From: Scleroderma bovista
Taxonomy: Eukaryota; Basidiomycota; Agaricomycetes; Boletales; Sclerodermataceae
Direction of reading: 5' to 3'
Assembly: GCA_037178675.1 (NCBI GenBank)
Contig: JAYMGJ010000647.1
Location: 1 to 34,990, forward strand
Length of the DNA stretch: 34,990 nucleotides
Each line of letters begins with the position of its first letter. The first letter of the stretch is position 1. The translations under genes were made by a program, and so were the position numbers. This document shows, piece after piece, positions 9,654 through 20,988 of the stretch. The notes beneath the pieces were generated by a model, which had not been told where the DNA came from, did no database searches, and worked only from the letters and a program-made list of their open reading frames with translations.

Positions 9654-11549
9654 ATGAATCAATATTCCAATACCCAATGCATTTCGGACTCGCAGGAAGA
9701 GCAAACTGTACTATCAACACCTGGACTTACTAATACGCAATATCTCACCACCCGCCTCCATGATGTGTGGGCAACACATCTTGAGGATTGTACCCCGATT
9801 CCCCGGTCACAATCTGATTCTGCAATTGCCCAAAATTGCCAAGGTAGCCCTACTAATGACACATATACACAGCCCCTGTCAACTCTGTATCAACAGGTTC
9901 CTTGACAGGTTCACTACGTTCCTTGGCCCAAGATAATGGAAGAAGACACTTATTCACACCATATGATGATGAGCAGGTGGATTTGGATTCATTCGAGGGG
10001 TCTCAAGGTGCCAGAAGTCCTTGTGCGAGCTATGCTGACCTCGATAATCCTTCCCAATTGACCCAACCTTAACCTCCGTGGTTCACCTACACTCGCCCTC
10101 CAAGAGATGATGAGCAGGTGGATTTGGATTCATTCGAGGGGTCTCAAGGTGCCAGAAGTCCTTGTGCGAGCTATGCTGACCTCGATAATCCTTCCCAACT
10201 TTCGACCCAACCTCAACCTCCATGGTTCACCTACATTTGCCCTCCGAGAAGAGCCAATTATAGTCCTTCATATATTCAATTCGAAACCCCTGACCCCAAA
10301 CCAGATGCATCAGGACAGCCCACTGATGATGATCTTATCACGAAGGCCACAACTGATGCTTACCTCACTCTTTACCAGCGCGGCAGCCTCAACGTGCAGG
10401 TTAATGACAAACATACCTGGGAACTCCAGTGCCCTCAAGGTTGCTGGGTGAAAACAGGTATCCGTTGTCATATTCTGCTCTCAAATAAAGGCCAGTTTGC
10501 GACTCTTGAGGCTCATTGGGGAAGCAAAGCCTGTACAAAGTCAACTGTGACTCAAAACATGTTGGCCGCCTCACGTTTTGCACTGGCAACCAGCTTTCCA
10601 GCACGCTCGCGATCCAATTCATTTCGGGGAGCTTGTAACAGTGTGAACACTGCTCGGTGGGTATCGTCTTTCTGGATATCATATTTTTCACTTCTAACTA
10701 ACGATTAGAAGTTGCTCCGAGTGCTCAGTGTCTGTTACACCATCTCAACTCGAGCCATCCGAATCACTGCAGTCTGCATTGTGTACAGGCTGTCGTGGCC
10801 TTATCCTTGATGACAGCAACTGGCCAATCATCCCAGGCACTCCCATCACCACTAACTTCCCTTGGCTTCACACCTGTCATGGGCCTGATCAGCTCCCTTT
10901 TGAGGTTGAGCTCAGTAAAGGTGTCTTATGCGTACGATCCCCTAATTGTTTGCGCACTGCTATTGTTGGAAGTCAGACCTGCTTCCCTTGCAGTCTACTC
11001 GCATCTCGAGTGGAGTCCCTTGCAGAGAATGCCAGTGAACGAAAGCCCCACATGCGGTATTCACTGCTCACGCCTCTCCAATTCCTTTCTCTTTCAGAGG
11101 AATGCAATGAAGTCCTAAATGATTTTAAACTCCAGATACGTACTGTGTTCTAACCAATTCATATGTCTCTCACCAGGTTTGCTTTTACAGAGCCTCAATG
11201 ATGGGCGAAAACTCAAGCGCATGCTGTCAAATCTCGAAGATCACAACTCCCTCGTGATGGCCCTCTCACAAGCCGATATTCCATGGCTCCGTCAGCTCCT
11301 CAAGACTGCTCTTCACAACGGGGCAAGTGTATGCACAATTATCCGCATTATCAAGGATGCTCTGGAGAGAGGATATCGGCTGCGTGGCCATACTGCTGAG
11401 ATGACCAACCTTGCTCTCCTTGTTTATCGCCTTGGGGGGAGAAGCCTCCTCTATGCGCTTAGCAAGCGCCTCACATTACCATCTCTTCGCACGCTTCACA
11501 CCAAGATGTCATTCATCAAGATCACAGTGACTATTGGCCGCATCTCAGT
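9654..11549 (+). pseudogene. 5' part of a large repeated-family gene (transposase-like, zinc-binding N-terminus), broken
   Basis: N-terminal third of one gene that resumes at 12096 and 14466. Likely exons: 9654 to about 9900, then to 10656, 10709-11139, and 11177-11549 (introns 10657-10708 and 11140-11176 join in phase). Cysteine/histidine patterns suggest zinc fingers: QCPQGCW with HWGSKAC, then SCSECSV and ALCTGCRG. The next region (LNDGRKLKRMLSNLEDHN, ADIPWLRQLL, LALLVYRLGGRSLLYALSKR) is a helical stretch I associate with a multicopy agaricomycete family lacking a standard name. Damage: a tandem duplication whose first copy carries TAA at 10070-10072, a frame change near 9900, and a MITE inserted at 11550. 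Confidence 0.6.
9965..10249 (+). repeat. Tandem duplication of about 47 codons, first copy with a stop
   Basis: Copy 1 starts at 9965 and copy 2 at 10106, both with GATGATGAGCAGGTGGATTT. The period is 141 bp. Copy 2 (to about 10249) is 3 bp longer. Copy 1 has CAA changed to TAA (10070-10072); copy 2 reads through. The duplication is in frame. Confidence 0.85.
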
Positions 11550-12087
11550 TAGAGTTTAAAAGTCCAGTCCATAGGACTGCAAAAAGACCAGAAACTGAAC
11601 TGGACCAGACTGTTTGCAACTGGACTGCAGTTGCCAGTTGCCTACTTTTGAGAATGATGAAAAAGACTGGTTGCAACCAGTTGCAACCGCATTATGTAAG
11701 CAATACATATATGGTATAAAAACCCCTATATTACAGGCTAACTTTGGCCCGCAGTGGGTCTTAAGGGGTGTAAAATTGATCTTTTTGGATGAAATATGGC
11801 ACAAATAAATATGTAATGACTTGTATATAATTACTACAGTCTATAAATAGTATTTAGATGCTATCTGACACACCTTTGATGTGAAAAACATCAATAAAAT
11901 GCAAAAAAAACCGGTTTGGACCAGTTTTTTAGCGGTTTTGGACCGGTCTTTTTGAAAACCAGTTGCAACTGCTTTGGACTGGTCTTTAAGTGGTCCATGA
12001 CCATTCCCAGGCTTCCAAAAGTGGTCCAGTCCAGTCCTCTGCCAAAAAAGGCAAAAAAACCGGACTGGACCAGACTTTTAAACTCTA
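11550..12087. mobile_element. hAT-like MITE, 538 bp, with 8-bp TSD
   Basis: Perfect 15-bp terminal inverted repeats TAGAGTTTAAAAGTC (11550-11564) and its complement (12073-12087). Flanking 8-bp direct repeat ATCTCAGT at 11542-11549 and 12088-12095. Removing the element and one TSD restores the host reading frame exactly. The TAGAG terminus (YARNG type) with an 8-bp TSD fits hAT elements; P elements also make 8-bp TSDs. The interior has no transposase and many GGTCCAGTCC / CAGTTGCAAC motifs, likely subterminal transposase-binding repeats. Confidence 0.85.
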
Positions 12088-12095
12088 ATCTCAGT

Positions 12096-12175
12096 TGGCA
12101 CTGTAAAGAAAAATATCCAAGAGACAATTGTAGCACCTCACTTACACACTGGTCCAACCACATCAGCAAAACCAT
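12096..12175 (+). pseudogene. Short exon fragment of the same large gene between two insertions
   Basis: Continues the frame interrupted at 11549: GTVKKNIQETIVAPHLHTGP, a stretch I expect in this family just before the DDE-like region. It reaches a TAA at 12175-12177, where inserted sequence begins. Confidence 0.6.
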
Positions 12176-12499
12176 AAGTCACTGTGCTGAGCTGTACCGC
12201 CGGCTACAGTTGGCTACAGTTGCTACAGCGGTACAGATAGGTCCCCATTTGTACAAGGCTGTGCAGTTACAGTACAGTGCTGTACAGACTATTACCCGAT
12301 GTCGCGTGCTGTACAAATCATACTTAATATAGATAACTTCGTCCTTTGTGTCCACTGTGTCACGCTGTCACGCTGTCACCAATCTGTATCGACTCTGTAT
12401 CACTCTGTAGTCACTCTGTAGTCACTCTGTATAGTTTTGTATTGTAAATTGTAGCTACACAGTAATACACTAATACTAATGTAAAGCCGCCCCCACTCA

Positions 12500-13830
12500 C
12501 CATCGTGCCTCCGTGGCTAGCGGTCGTCGTCGTCGTCGTCGTCGTCCGTCCCTGTGCCAGTTGCCCAGGATCATCGTCGTCACCGTCGCCATCCGTCCCT
12601 GTGCCAGTTGCCCAGGATCGTTGTTGTCACCGTCGCTGTCCGTCCTGCCAGCTGTCCGGATCGTCGTCGTCGTCGTCCGTCCTTGTGCCAGCTGCCCAGA
12701 TCGTTGTCCGCATCGCAGCGTGCGTGCTGGCGCTGGGGGCGTCACCAGTCATGGTCGTGGTCGGTCGCGTCACAGCATGCATGCATGCTGGCGCTGGCAC
12801 CGTCGTCATGCCAGTGGTGGTTGTGGTTGCGTCGCACCGTGCGTGCGTGCTGAGGCTGGGGCCGTTGTCGTCGTCAAGCCGGTGGTGGTGGTTGGGTTGC
12901 AGCGTGCATGCTGCACTGGGGTCATCAACGTCGTACCACGGTGCTGATGGTGGTTGTACCGCAGGGTCGTGTGCTGGCGCTGGCGCCGTGGCCGCCGTCG
13001 TTGTCATTGTCACATCGTAGCGTGTGTGTGCGCTGGCGCTGGAGTCGTCGCCGTCACGCCGGTGGGTGGTGGTCGTGCGTGCGTGCTGGCGGTAGGGCGG
13101 TCATTGTCGTTGTCATGCCAGTGGGTGGTGGTGGTTACACCGCAGAGTGCGCATGCTGGGGTCATCGCCGTCTACGCTGGTGGTCGCCGTCCATCCTTGT
13201 GCCAGCTGCCCAGATCGTCGTCGTCATCGTCGCCATCTGTCCCTGCGGCGGCACTGGCTGCCCAGGGTCGTCGTCGTCGTCGTCATCGTCCACCCGTCCC
13301 TGTGGCTGCTCTGATCGTCGTCGTCGCCGTCCGTCCCGCCAGCTGCCCTGATCGCTGTTGTCGTTGTCATTGTCGCCGGTCGTGGTGGTGGTGATCGTGT
13401 TGTAGCATGCTGGGGCTGGTCGTCATCGTCACGCCAGTGGCGGTGGTGGTTGCATCGTACTGGGGCTGAAGTTGTTGTCGTCGACGCTGGTGATGGGGTG
13501 GTGGCCGTTGATGATCCGTGCAGTAGTGGCCGTCTGCGTCACCATTTGGTGCGGTAGAGAGGGTGGTGGTGGTGGTTGGCGTTGTGGTGTCGCCGTTGGG
13601 TGTGGTGGTGGCTGTCATCGCCGTCGTTTGGCACGGTGGAGAGGGTCGTGGTGGTGGTTTGCGTTGCGTTGGTGGCGGCGTCATCATCGTCGGCGGTGCG
13701 GTGTGGTTGTCGTCGACGGCATTTGGTGGTGGTCGTGTGGTTGTGGTGGTCGGCGTTGCGTTGGTGGTGTCGTCGTCGTCATCGCGTTGTGGTTGGTGTG
13801 CAGGTGCGGGTGCCCATGCAGACTTGACCT
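12500..13830. repeat. GC-rich degenerate minisatellite / GTC-rich tract
   Basis: Degenerate repeats built on CCTGTGCCAGTTGCCCAGGATC plus GTCGTC runs, with a period near 47 bp at 12549-12640. Further variants appear around 12652, 12681, 13195, 13240 and 13300. A second motif, GCGTGCGTGCTGGCGCTGG, recurs. All frames stay open because the tract lacks TA-rich stops. Base composition is unlike the flanks. Confidence 0.75.
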
Positions 13831-14079
13831 GTAAGAATGCTTATTAGTAAAAAAATAAAAAAAATAAACATACCTCGTAGTAGCAGAGGCATCGCACTCT
13901 GCGGGCATACATGTACGCAGGTGGAGGTGCGGACCCTGCACGCAAAGGCCTGTAAAAATAGTTAGTAAACGAAAAAAGGACACACCTGTGCGTGCAATTG
14001 CGCTGTGGTGATGGTGTGGGAGTGGCGGCCGCGTCGTGCGTGAACAGTTGACAGTGTGATTATTACAGTGCATCTGCAC
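13684..14079 (-). CDS. Low-complexity spliced candidate transcript within the insertion
   Basis: Two consensus introns on the minus strand: 13985-13950 (36 nt, branch CTAAC) and 13873-13829 (45 nt, donor GTATGT, branch CTAAT). They flank a 76-nt exon. Joining keeps one frame from ATG 14079 to TGA at 13684, about 104 aa. The product is His/Thr/Pro-rich with scattered Cys and no recognisable domain. The introns are the firm part; whether protein is made is doubtful, and it may be noncoding. If real, it is carried by the insertion and antisense to the host gene. Confidence 0.35.
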   Translation of the reverse strand: MQMHCNNHTVNCSRTTRPPLPHHHHSAIARTGVSFFRLLTIFTGLCVQGPHLHLRTCMPAECDASATTRYVYFFYFFTNKHSYRSSLHGHPHLHTNHNAMTTTTPPTQRRPPQPHDHHQMPSTTTTPHRRR

Positions 14080-14465
14080 AACGCAACAAGCGGGACGGCT
14101 GTTTGACAGTCTCTTGTACTTGACGGAGCCCTCTCATTGGCCTACGAGCGTCTAACCGAGTGGAGAAGTTGTCTTACAGCATGTCCTTCCAAACAGAGGT
14201 TGACATTTCATGCCCATTCCTTCAGGTAAATTTGCAGATGACTGGTGGTGGAGTGGGGGTGGGGGTGGGGTAAGCGATGGGACTTAGAGAAATTCTGTGA
14301 AGTTACCTTATGTAACACGTACTGTAAATGTACTGTGTCAGCGCTGGGTTCCCGTGGAACTGGGACCCTGTGGTAACGTGTGCTGTAAGCGCTGTCAAAT
14401 ATTGTACTATTACGGTAATTACTGTCAGTACTGTCCCGAAATAAGGGATTTGCTGATGCACCTGT

Positions 14466-17400
14466 TGTGGTGTCAGCCTTCTCATTGATGAAACAGCACT
14501 TGAAGAAGCTGCAGTCTATCTGCCAAAGGCCAATGGCGTTGGTGGGTTGTGTTGGACTCATTCCCACCTTGTCGACCCCACATTGTACAACTATCAGTCT
14601 GCAATCAACATTGCCACAGCTCTGCAGTCTGGAAAGGTCCACCTCGGTAAGGAGGTCACTGTCATTGGTGCACATCTCTTCGGTGAGAACGGACTATACC
14701 CAATTCTCGCTGCACCAACTTGCAAATCTGAAGATGCTGCAGACATGGAGTTTGTATTTAATACAGTCATCGATGGTTGGTGGGCAGCAGGTGGTGAAGA
14801 GGACATAGGACCACTCTGGTCCCTTGCAACGGATGGCGATGCAACGCGATGGAAAGCCGGCCACAGGGTCTTCCTTAAGAGTCGACTCCCCATCACGTCT
14901 CCACTCTATGGTACTCTATCCAACCTTCCTGGCATGAACCTCTACACAGGTGACGAGGGGGTAACTCTCGACTTTGACTACAAACATATCATTAAACGTG
15001 AGTACTTTCACCTGAGTTATCCTTTCTATTGTTAATGGCGCCACCTTCTGTAGGCTTCAGCACGTGTATCCGTGGAACAAAAGGTGTCTCACTCAACCAT
15101 GGACAGTGCGTCAGCACATTCATGCTAGAGCGCTATCTCCCTCTAGTCGATGGTATCAATGAAGCAACTGCTCAAAAGCTTTTGTATCCGGATGATCCCC
15201 AAGACGTACCATGTGCTGTTGAACTCTTGTCTGCAATTGTTGCCCTCGGAAAGATCAATCCAGCTCTCCCACCATTCATGCCTTTGGGATCTGTCCCTGA
15301 CGTTAACATTGTTGCTGACTTCGAAGCCTTGAGGGTTTTTGGTCACACATGCGAGAATCTCCTTGAACCATTCATTAACATCAAGCTGTCGCTATCCGAG
15401 CAAATCACCCACTTAAGCTGTTTCACGCATCTTCTCTACGCGCTTTACTGTGACCAACGTCGTCGGTTTATCCCCAACCAACTCTACTACAATTCCCAGA
15501 CAATGGTGAAAAATGCTGTTTTTTGTGTCGCAAAGCAACAAAAGCTTAATCCCTCAATCGCTTTCTCTCTCCTCGATCTTGGTGACAACGCACTTGAACT
15601 TACCTTCGCCTTGATGTGCATGTCAGGAGGGCACAACAACGCATTCAACTATCAACAGGTTATTGACCGCCTTTGTGCCGTGTGTGACATCGGTGACATC
15701 TATTCTCGTCATCCAGACATCCGCCATGGTCATCGACGCTTGAATATGAACCGCAAGGAAAGTGTTGATCACATCAGCCGTGCCAACTGGGTCGGTGATA
15801 CAACAGCTGGTAACTGTAACCTCCCGAACTGCTGGCATCAGGGTAAAGAGAAAGCGCTGGGCATTCTGCACACATCCAAGGTCCCGCTTGCTGCATACGA
15901 CTTCGACACTTTTTTCACTTTGAGCTCAGGCATAGACATTCTCTGTGTCTTTGGAGATGCAAAATACCCCAGCATCGATGACAACGACGATAACAAAGAC
16001 TTGGTAGATGCCCGCCGCTTGGCACGTGTCCCTCCTACAGTCCAGACAACTATGGAAGATGATCCATATGATCTCAACAGCGCAAATACTGGAAATACAC
16101 AAGGTGAAATAGATACCAGAGGATCTGGAGACGACCCAGAAGATGAAGTCGAAATCGGCCTTGACGAAGCTGTCAAGAATGAACTCGATGCACTCGATTG
16201 CGATCCAGCTAGCACTACTGTCCCCATTACTCACTCGGCAACTGATGCACCATCCCCAACCATGCCTCCATCAGGTCCTGGCGTGTGTGCCGAGGATTAC
16301 CTTTGGTGCAATGACCGCAAATGGGTTCACAAGCAGAGCGTCTGTCGTCTCCTCCTAACACCTGACTTCTCCCCGAAATCTACTGTCCGGCTTCTTCGTG
16401 TTCGAGGATACACTTCAGCCAACAAAAGATTGAATGACCTGGAGACGGGACAATCCTCCGCGGTGATCATTTCGTCGTTGGCGATGTCTTTCTATCACTT
16501 GTGCACACTCATAACAAGGCCCTCAGGCTTGCCTTCATTCGTTCCACACATATTGTGCAAGGGAGCTCAGCGCGTGGCCACGTCAAAACAGCAACACTTA
16601 TGTCGCCACAAGGCGGGATCAAAGTCACTGGCGACATCATGGTCCTGCAGCCTTCTGTCACAAGTCCCGTTCCTAGCTCCGACTCTCTCTGGTTGTGGAC
16701 TGGCGGCTATCTCAAAGCTGCATCTGTGGTACCCGGAACAGAAGTGAAAACCGCCCATGTTGTCTCCATTAGCGTTTCTGGCCACCTCGTCACTGTCGTG
16801 AATCCATCAACGGCCACTGCCTCAGCCCACTTGGCACCTGAAGATCAATCCGAGGTGAATGCCAACGACACAACATGGGCATTGACTACCGAGGCGCTTG
16901 AGACAGCTATCACGCTGCTCTGGGGCCGAGTCACTACACAGAAGACTGCATTGTCCAGTTTCCCTTCAATCGGCGCCACATATGACTCATTTCCATACCA
17001 GTCATCGGATGGTACGTCAAAAAACTCAGTAGACACTAGTATTTGATACTCACAGGTCTCTCATGGCAGGTCTTAAACAACTCATTTGCAATGCGGGCAC
17101 AGAGATCCTCACCACTTCCAGAGGAAAATCGGCTCCTGGGACATGCCCGGTTTGCAACGAGAATATCAAGTCAGACCTGCGTTCACACATGGGTGGGCAC
17201 ATACTACGAGCCACGTGTGGAGTACCCGAAGATGTTACGAACCCCATCAGTGGGCCCTTGCCATGTGGTTTCTGCGGTCGATGCGGAGAGGCCGACTGTG
17301 CGCTGACTATGAAAATTCTCTCGCGCAGCACCCAGTGGTCGACACAATGCCCTCGCATGGAACCTTTTCAATATGGAAGTGCCAACAAGGGCTTGGGCAA

Positions 17401-17764
17401 CCGCCCTTGTCGCAACATGCCAATCACCTGCACTCTGTGTCACCATCTGGGTAAGGAGTCGGATACCCGCCCTGCTATCTGGCGCTACAACATTGAAGCG
17501 CACTTGACGGACCGTCACCCAGAGTATGCCCACCCAGGCAAAGCAGACGGTCTTCCCCTCCCCCAGGACATCTACGAGGCAATGGCACTGTCAAATACCG
17601 AAGAATTGAAGTTTGGTATTCCTCCTCGCGCGCCTTTCACGAAGATTCAAGATAAAGAGAACATTCGGCCTGCTGGGATGGCGCGTGCATTGAAGCGTCG
17701 ATCGGACACTCATCCTTCGTCTGCAGCTACAACGCATACAAAGAGGGGTCGTCTCAGCCACTGA
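14466..17764 (+). pseudogene. 3' part of the large family gene: P-element/THAP9-like DDE domain and C-terminal zinc fingers
   Basis: Exons 14466-14997, 15054-17011 and 17070-17764; introns 56 and 58 nt. Opens with LLIDETALEEAAVYLPKANG. Putative catalytic signatures: ATDGDAT (first Asp, about 14832), LDFDYKHIIKR (second Asp with D..H..K, about 14979), and LELTFALMCMSGGHNN (Glu, about 15594). The spacing and the DYKHIIK form resemble P-element/THAP9 transposases, where D.PHL.K and LE.FF...R..GG recur; this assignment is inference. An acidic linker (about 16050-16200) follows. Near 16445-16470 the frame shifts by one base (...NDLETG then FVVGDVFLSL), so this copy is dead. The C-terminus has CPVCNENIKSDLRSHMGGH (C2H2 spacing 2-10-3) and a BED-like CTLC...HLTDRH. 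Ends in a basic tail. Confidence 0.6.
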
Positions 17765-18408
17765 AGACTTGTTTGAGCTACATTCGTTACTTGTGCATTG
17801 CCTGTGCTGTCTAGGTGTCGTTTACAGTCTGTCCGTGTCACGCTCATCCATGTCTGAGCGTTTTGTGTACTTTGTTTACTTGCAAATGAGTAGTGATTCC
17901 TTCGTAACTAGGCAGTTCTGGGGTCCCAGATCTGGTGAGATCTGTGTGACAAATCATTTCTAAATATGGTCTAGTTCTGCGTTACAGTAACGGTCACGCT
18001 GTAGAGACAGTCCTGTCTCTAGGTGTAGAATTGGTAGTACTGATACTGGACTCTTACCTTAGCTATGTAGGCTTGTACTTAGCTTACTAAGCAACTTCCC
18101 TCTTTCCTCTGTATATGTTTGATCTCAGTCCTGGAGTGACTGAACACCTCTACTCTCCCTACTTCCTCTAGTCTCCCCAGTCCCTGGGAGCTCTGCCAGA
18201 CCTCCAGAAGCCCCTGGGTCGAGCGTGCCTCACCTGAGGCAGCAGCAACACCCAACCCCCCCCTACAACGCCCCCCCTCCCCCCCCGTTGAGAATTCGCA
18301 TGTTAGTGTCTTGAGTCTTTTCTTCCCACACCTCTTGACTTGCTGAGACTCGAAAGCCGCTCGTCATGATCCACTTCCACCGGGCCTTTGCCCTGTGCAC
18401 CACACACC
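17765..18408. other. Intergenic, nothing recognised
   Basis: Pyrimidine-rich around 18090-18290 with C8-type runs. Presumed 3' region of the large gene and promoter region of the membrane-protein gene. No ORF of interest. Confidence 0.4.
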
Positions 18409-20988
18409 ATGCCCCACCACAGCGAGATTGCACCCTTCCTTGTCTCCGTCCGCCTTTGGCTCAACGACATATTCAAATGTCTTCTCATCCTTGTGCGCCG
18501 TGGCAAGCAGGCTGTTTTGACATTCATCTGGCGTTTCTTGATTGCGCTATCGCACTGTGGACCACCGGTACCCCCCAACAAAGCAGCCACCATGCCCGTG
18601 CGTGGTGCTTGTTCTCATGACCCCGGACCGCAGTTGTCTGTCTATCCCCCAAGGCCAGCAGGTAGTCCAGCGGGTACGTTGCATCTCTCGCTCTTATTAC
18701 ATACAGTGTGCATTGACTAAATCACAGCTCAACCTAACCAGAGTCTCACGCCATCATCCGTGTCTCTTCAGTGTAGTACAGCTGTCATGAACAGTGGGAT
18801 TCCACAAAACGCTGTCCCGAATGACAAGCGGACTAGAAATATCAATGTTGACATGGTCCCTTTCTCTCCAGAGGAACTTGGTGAGAGGAAGAATAAGTCA
18901 CAGGGTCAAATGTGGGCCGGTTTACCCCCAGATGTGTTATGAAGGCATTCAGGTCTACCTTAGCGAACGCATGAACGCTGACGACATTCCTCCAGTCAAA
19001 GTTGAATTCACGCTGTAAGTCATAACAACACTTCAAATCCGAGTCCGACTTCATGAAACCAACAGTCCAGCAATTGAAGCAGGGTGGACACGCCACATTC
19101 ACCCTGAAGGTGCAATTTATTATCAAAACGAAGCTGGAGTCAGATCAAGTCTCCCAGGCGCGACAGTCAACGGGCATTCACAGCAGGTCCTTACTCATTG
19201 CGACTTGCGCAATGACCAGGAACTCCGCGACCGAATCATGCTGTATTCCAGTTACCTCTATGACCAACTCTGGCAGTACCCAGACCCACCGCAGTTCCAT
19301 CATCTGGAGCTGGTCCTTGATATTGTGCCAAAGAGTCAGGATGTCGAAGATTGCTATTATTACTTTGTTGATCACAGCAGGAGGGTGATCTTCTGGCTAT
19401 GCGAGTTCAAGCCTTCCAAGATCTATTGTTATGTTAAGGGCGTACAAGCAGAAGATCACATCGGTGAGACATTTTACAGGATTGATAGTTTCTGACTGAC
19501 CCCCCTTGTGTAGGGCTAGCGATTGAGGCTCAATATTGGTATCTTTGGTTCGTGGGTGAGTCCATCACATGCAAGCCGTATGTACCTTTCTTCTGAAGTG
19601 TCTCATGTCTCGTTAGTGTGATATGATGTTACTGATCGATACCAAGGCTACATTGTCAACTATTTCCTCACATTACTTTGGACGCGGCTGTCTGCCAACC
19701 GCTGCGCGAGACTTTACTACATTCTCTTTCTGGCAAGTGGACTCCTGTTTGCAAGGTACGATTACTAGCAGTATGCCAGAGGTCATACTATCTGAGAGTG
19801 CTTTGGCACCTTACACAGCTACCGAGTTACAGCAAATGCTGGACCTTACTTCAAACATTGTTGGTATGTGAAGAAGTTGTGCTCGATTAACACTCAAACC
19901 ACACGTCAGGCTCTGCAAGTAAAGACAACACTATACAGGGCCCCAGTTTGTATGTAATAGGTGGGTTCGTCGTCCTTGCACAAATGTAAGATTTCGAGTC
20001 TTTTCCAGCATGTATGATGCATATATTCAGTAATTATCCTGCAACAATAATCTCCAACAAATGTCGCTTATCCATTAGATAGCGCGCATGAAGTTCATCA
20101 ACTTCCACAGCCAAATAGAGGCCCGTTTGAGTATGGATCAATCAATCTATGTCAAGGATGAGAATAACAACACCAAACACACTTCGCGCCTGTTCCACAT
20201 TGTTAACATCATTCTTCTCGGTGGGCCTCATGACCAGTTTGAGGGCTTAAGGCAATTGTGGGTTGATAACATCATCAATCTTCCGCATTGGAAAACATTC
20301 CTTGCCAGGCAAACCAGTGAGCTGAGTGGATTCACAGTGAGACTGCAGGTCAGGTACTAGCTGATCAGTAGCTCATATCGCCTTCTAGTCAACAGTGATG
20401 CTCGGCGTCAACGTGAGCTTCCTCGCCGTCCCCGGAGTCGCATCTCAAACCCAAACGGCAACGCCGATGATGATCCTGATTTATATCTCCACAATGTGTT
20501 CCGTCGGTTCGCTTGTGTCTGCCCTCCTACTTATAAGACAGAATCTCAGACAATTCAGCCAAACTGCCGATGAGGCTGTGAGTCCTTTTGTCCCTTTAAT
20601 GAGTTCCAACTGTTGCCAACGGTGTGTTGTTAGGCTGCATACATGCTGGAATCCGCTCCCTCGAAAACCCATATGGAATGGCTGGCAATCGTTTACAGCT
20701 TGCCAGTCTCGTTAATAATGTGGGGGTAAGTAGTGGATCTTCATTGCATTCTCCCCTCCCCTTGAAAATCAACCATGCCCAATTAGGATGATTGCGTTCG
20801 TCATCACGCTCTGCATCACCGTGTTCTCACTGAACAGCAGGGGAATGCACGCTTCTATGTCGCTTTGTTTTGCTCTTGTTATGGGCATGGGGCTGTCGCT
20901 GGTCTTATGGCGTCTGTACAGGCGGCGTGCAACTTTGGATTGGAGGTCTCAGGACAAACGGCTGTCTTGGTTACGCAGATATCCGTGA
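18409..20988 (+). CDS. WW-like and multi-TM membrane protein (agaricomycete-specific family), possibly decayed
   Basis: Firm exons: 18409-18673, 18728-19014, 19066-19463, 19514-19555, 20389-20577, 20634-20725, 20787-20988. Pieces in between (about 19650-19863, 19910-19985, 20079-20336) belong but join less cleanly. A WW-like start GWTRHIHPEGAIYY lies near 19090. Then come CYYYFVDHSRRVIFWL, EAQYW, QLFPHITLD, PYTATELQQMLDL and MKFINFHSQIEARL. Four C-terminal hydrophobic segments follow (near 20400, 20465, 20690-20840 and 20850-20925). I recognise the order as a large, uncharacterised agaricomycete family; its role is unknown. One apparent extra T near 18937 shifts the frame (DV then YEGIQVYL), and the 19985/20079 join is off by one, so this may be a pseudogene. 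Confidence 0.6.

Larger units (their letters stand above)
12176..14465. mobile_element. Unclassified 2.3-kb insertion with GC-rich core
   Basis: Separates two parts of one gene: IQETIVAPHLHTGP on the left and LLIDETALEEAA on the right are near neighbours in the family as I know it. The ends are rich in CTGTAC/GTACAG motifs. The left end holds a 9-bp inverted repeat CTGTACCGC...GCGGTACAG (12190-12237). The core is a long GC-rich minisatellite. I could not define terminal inverted repeats or a TSD, so boundaries are good to about 10 bp and the class is unknown. Confidence 0.5.

Noticed and set aside
12505..13394. Overlapping long plus-strand ORFs rich in Val/Ala/Arg
   Set aside because: All three frames are open at once because the GC-rich GTC repeats lack stop triplets; there is no start context or domain.
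14208..14675. 155-codon minus-strand ORF
   Set aside because: Overlaps the strong plus-strand exon LLIDETALEEAA and crosses the insertion boundary; a shadow.
9654..17764. Assignment of the large gene to KDZ transposases
   Set aside because: The CxC1/CxC2 cysteine clusters and KDZ core motifs I would expect are not present; the DFDYKHIIK style fits P-like transposases better.
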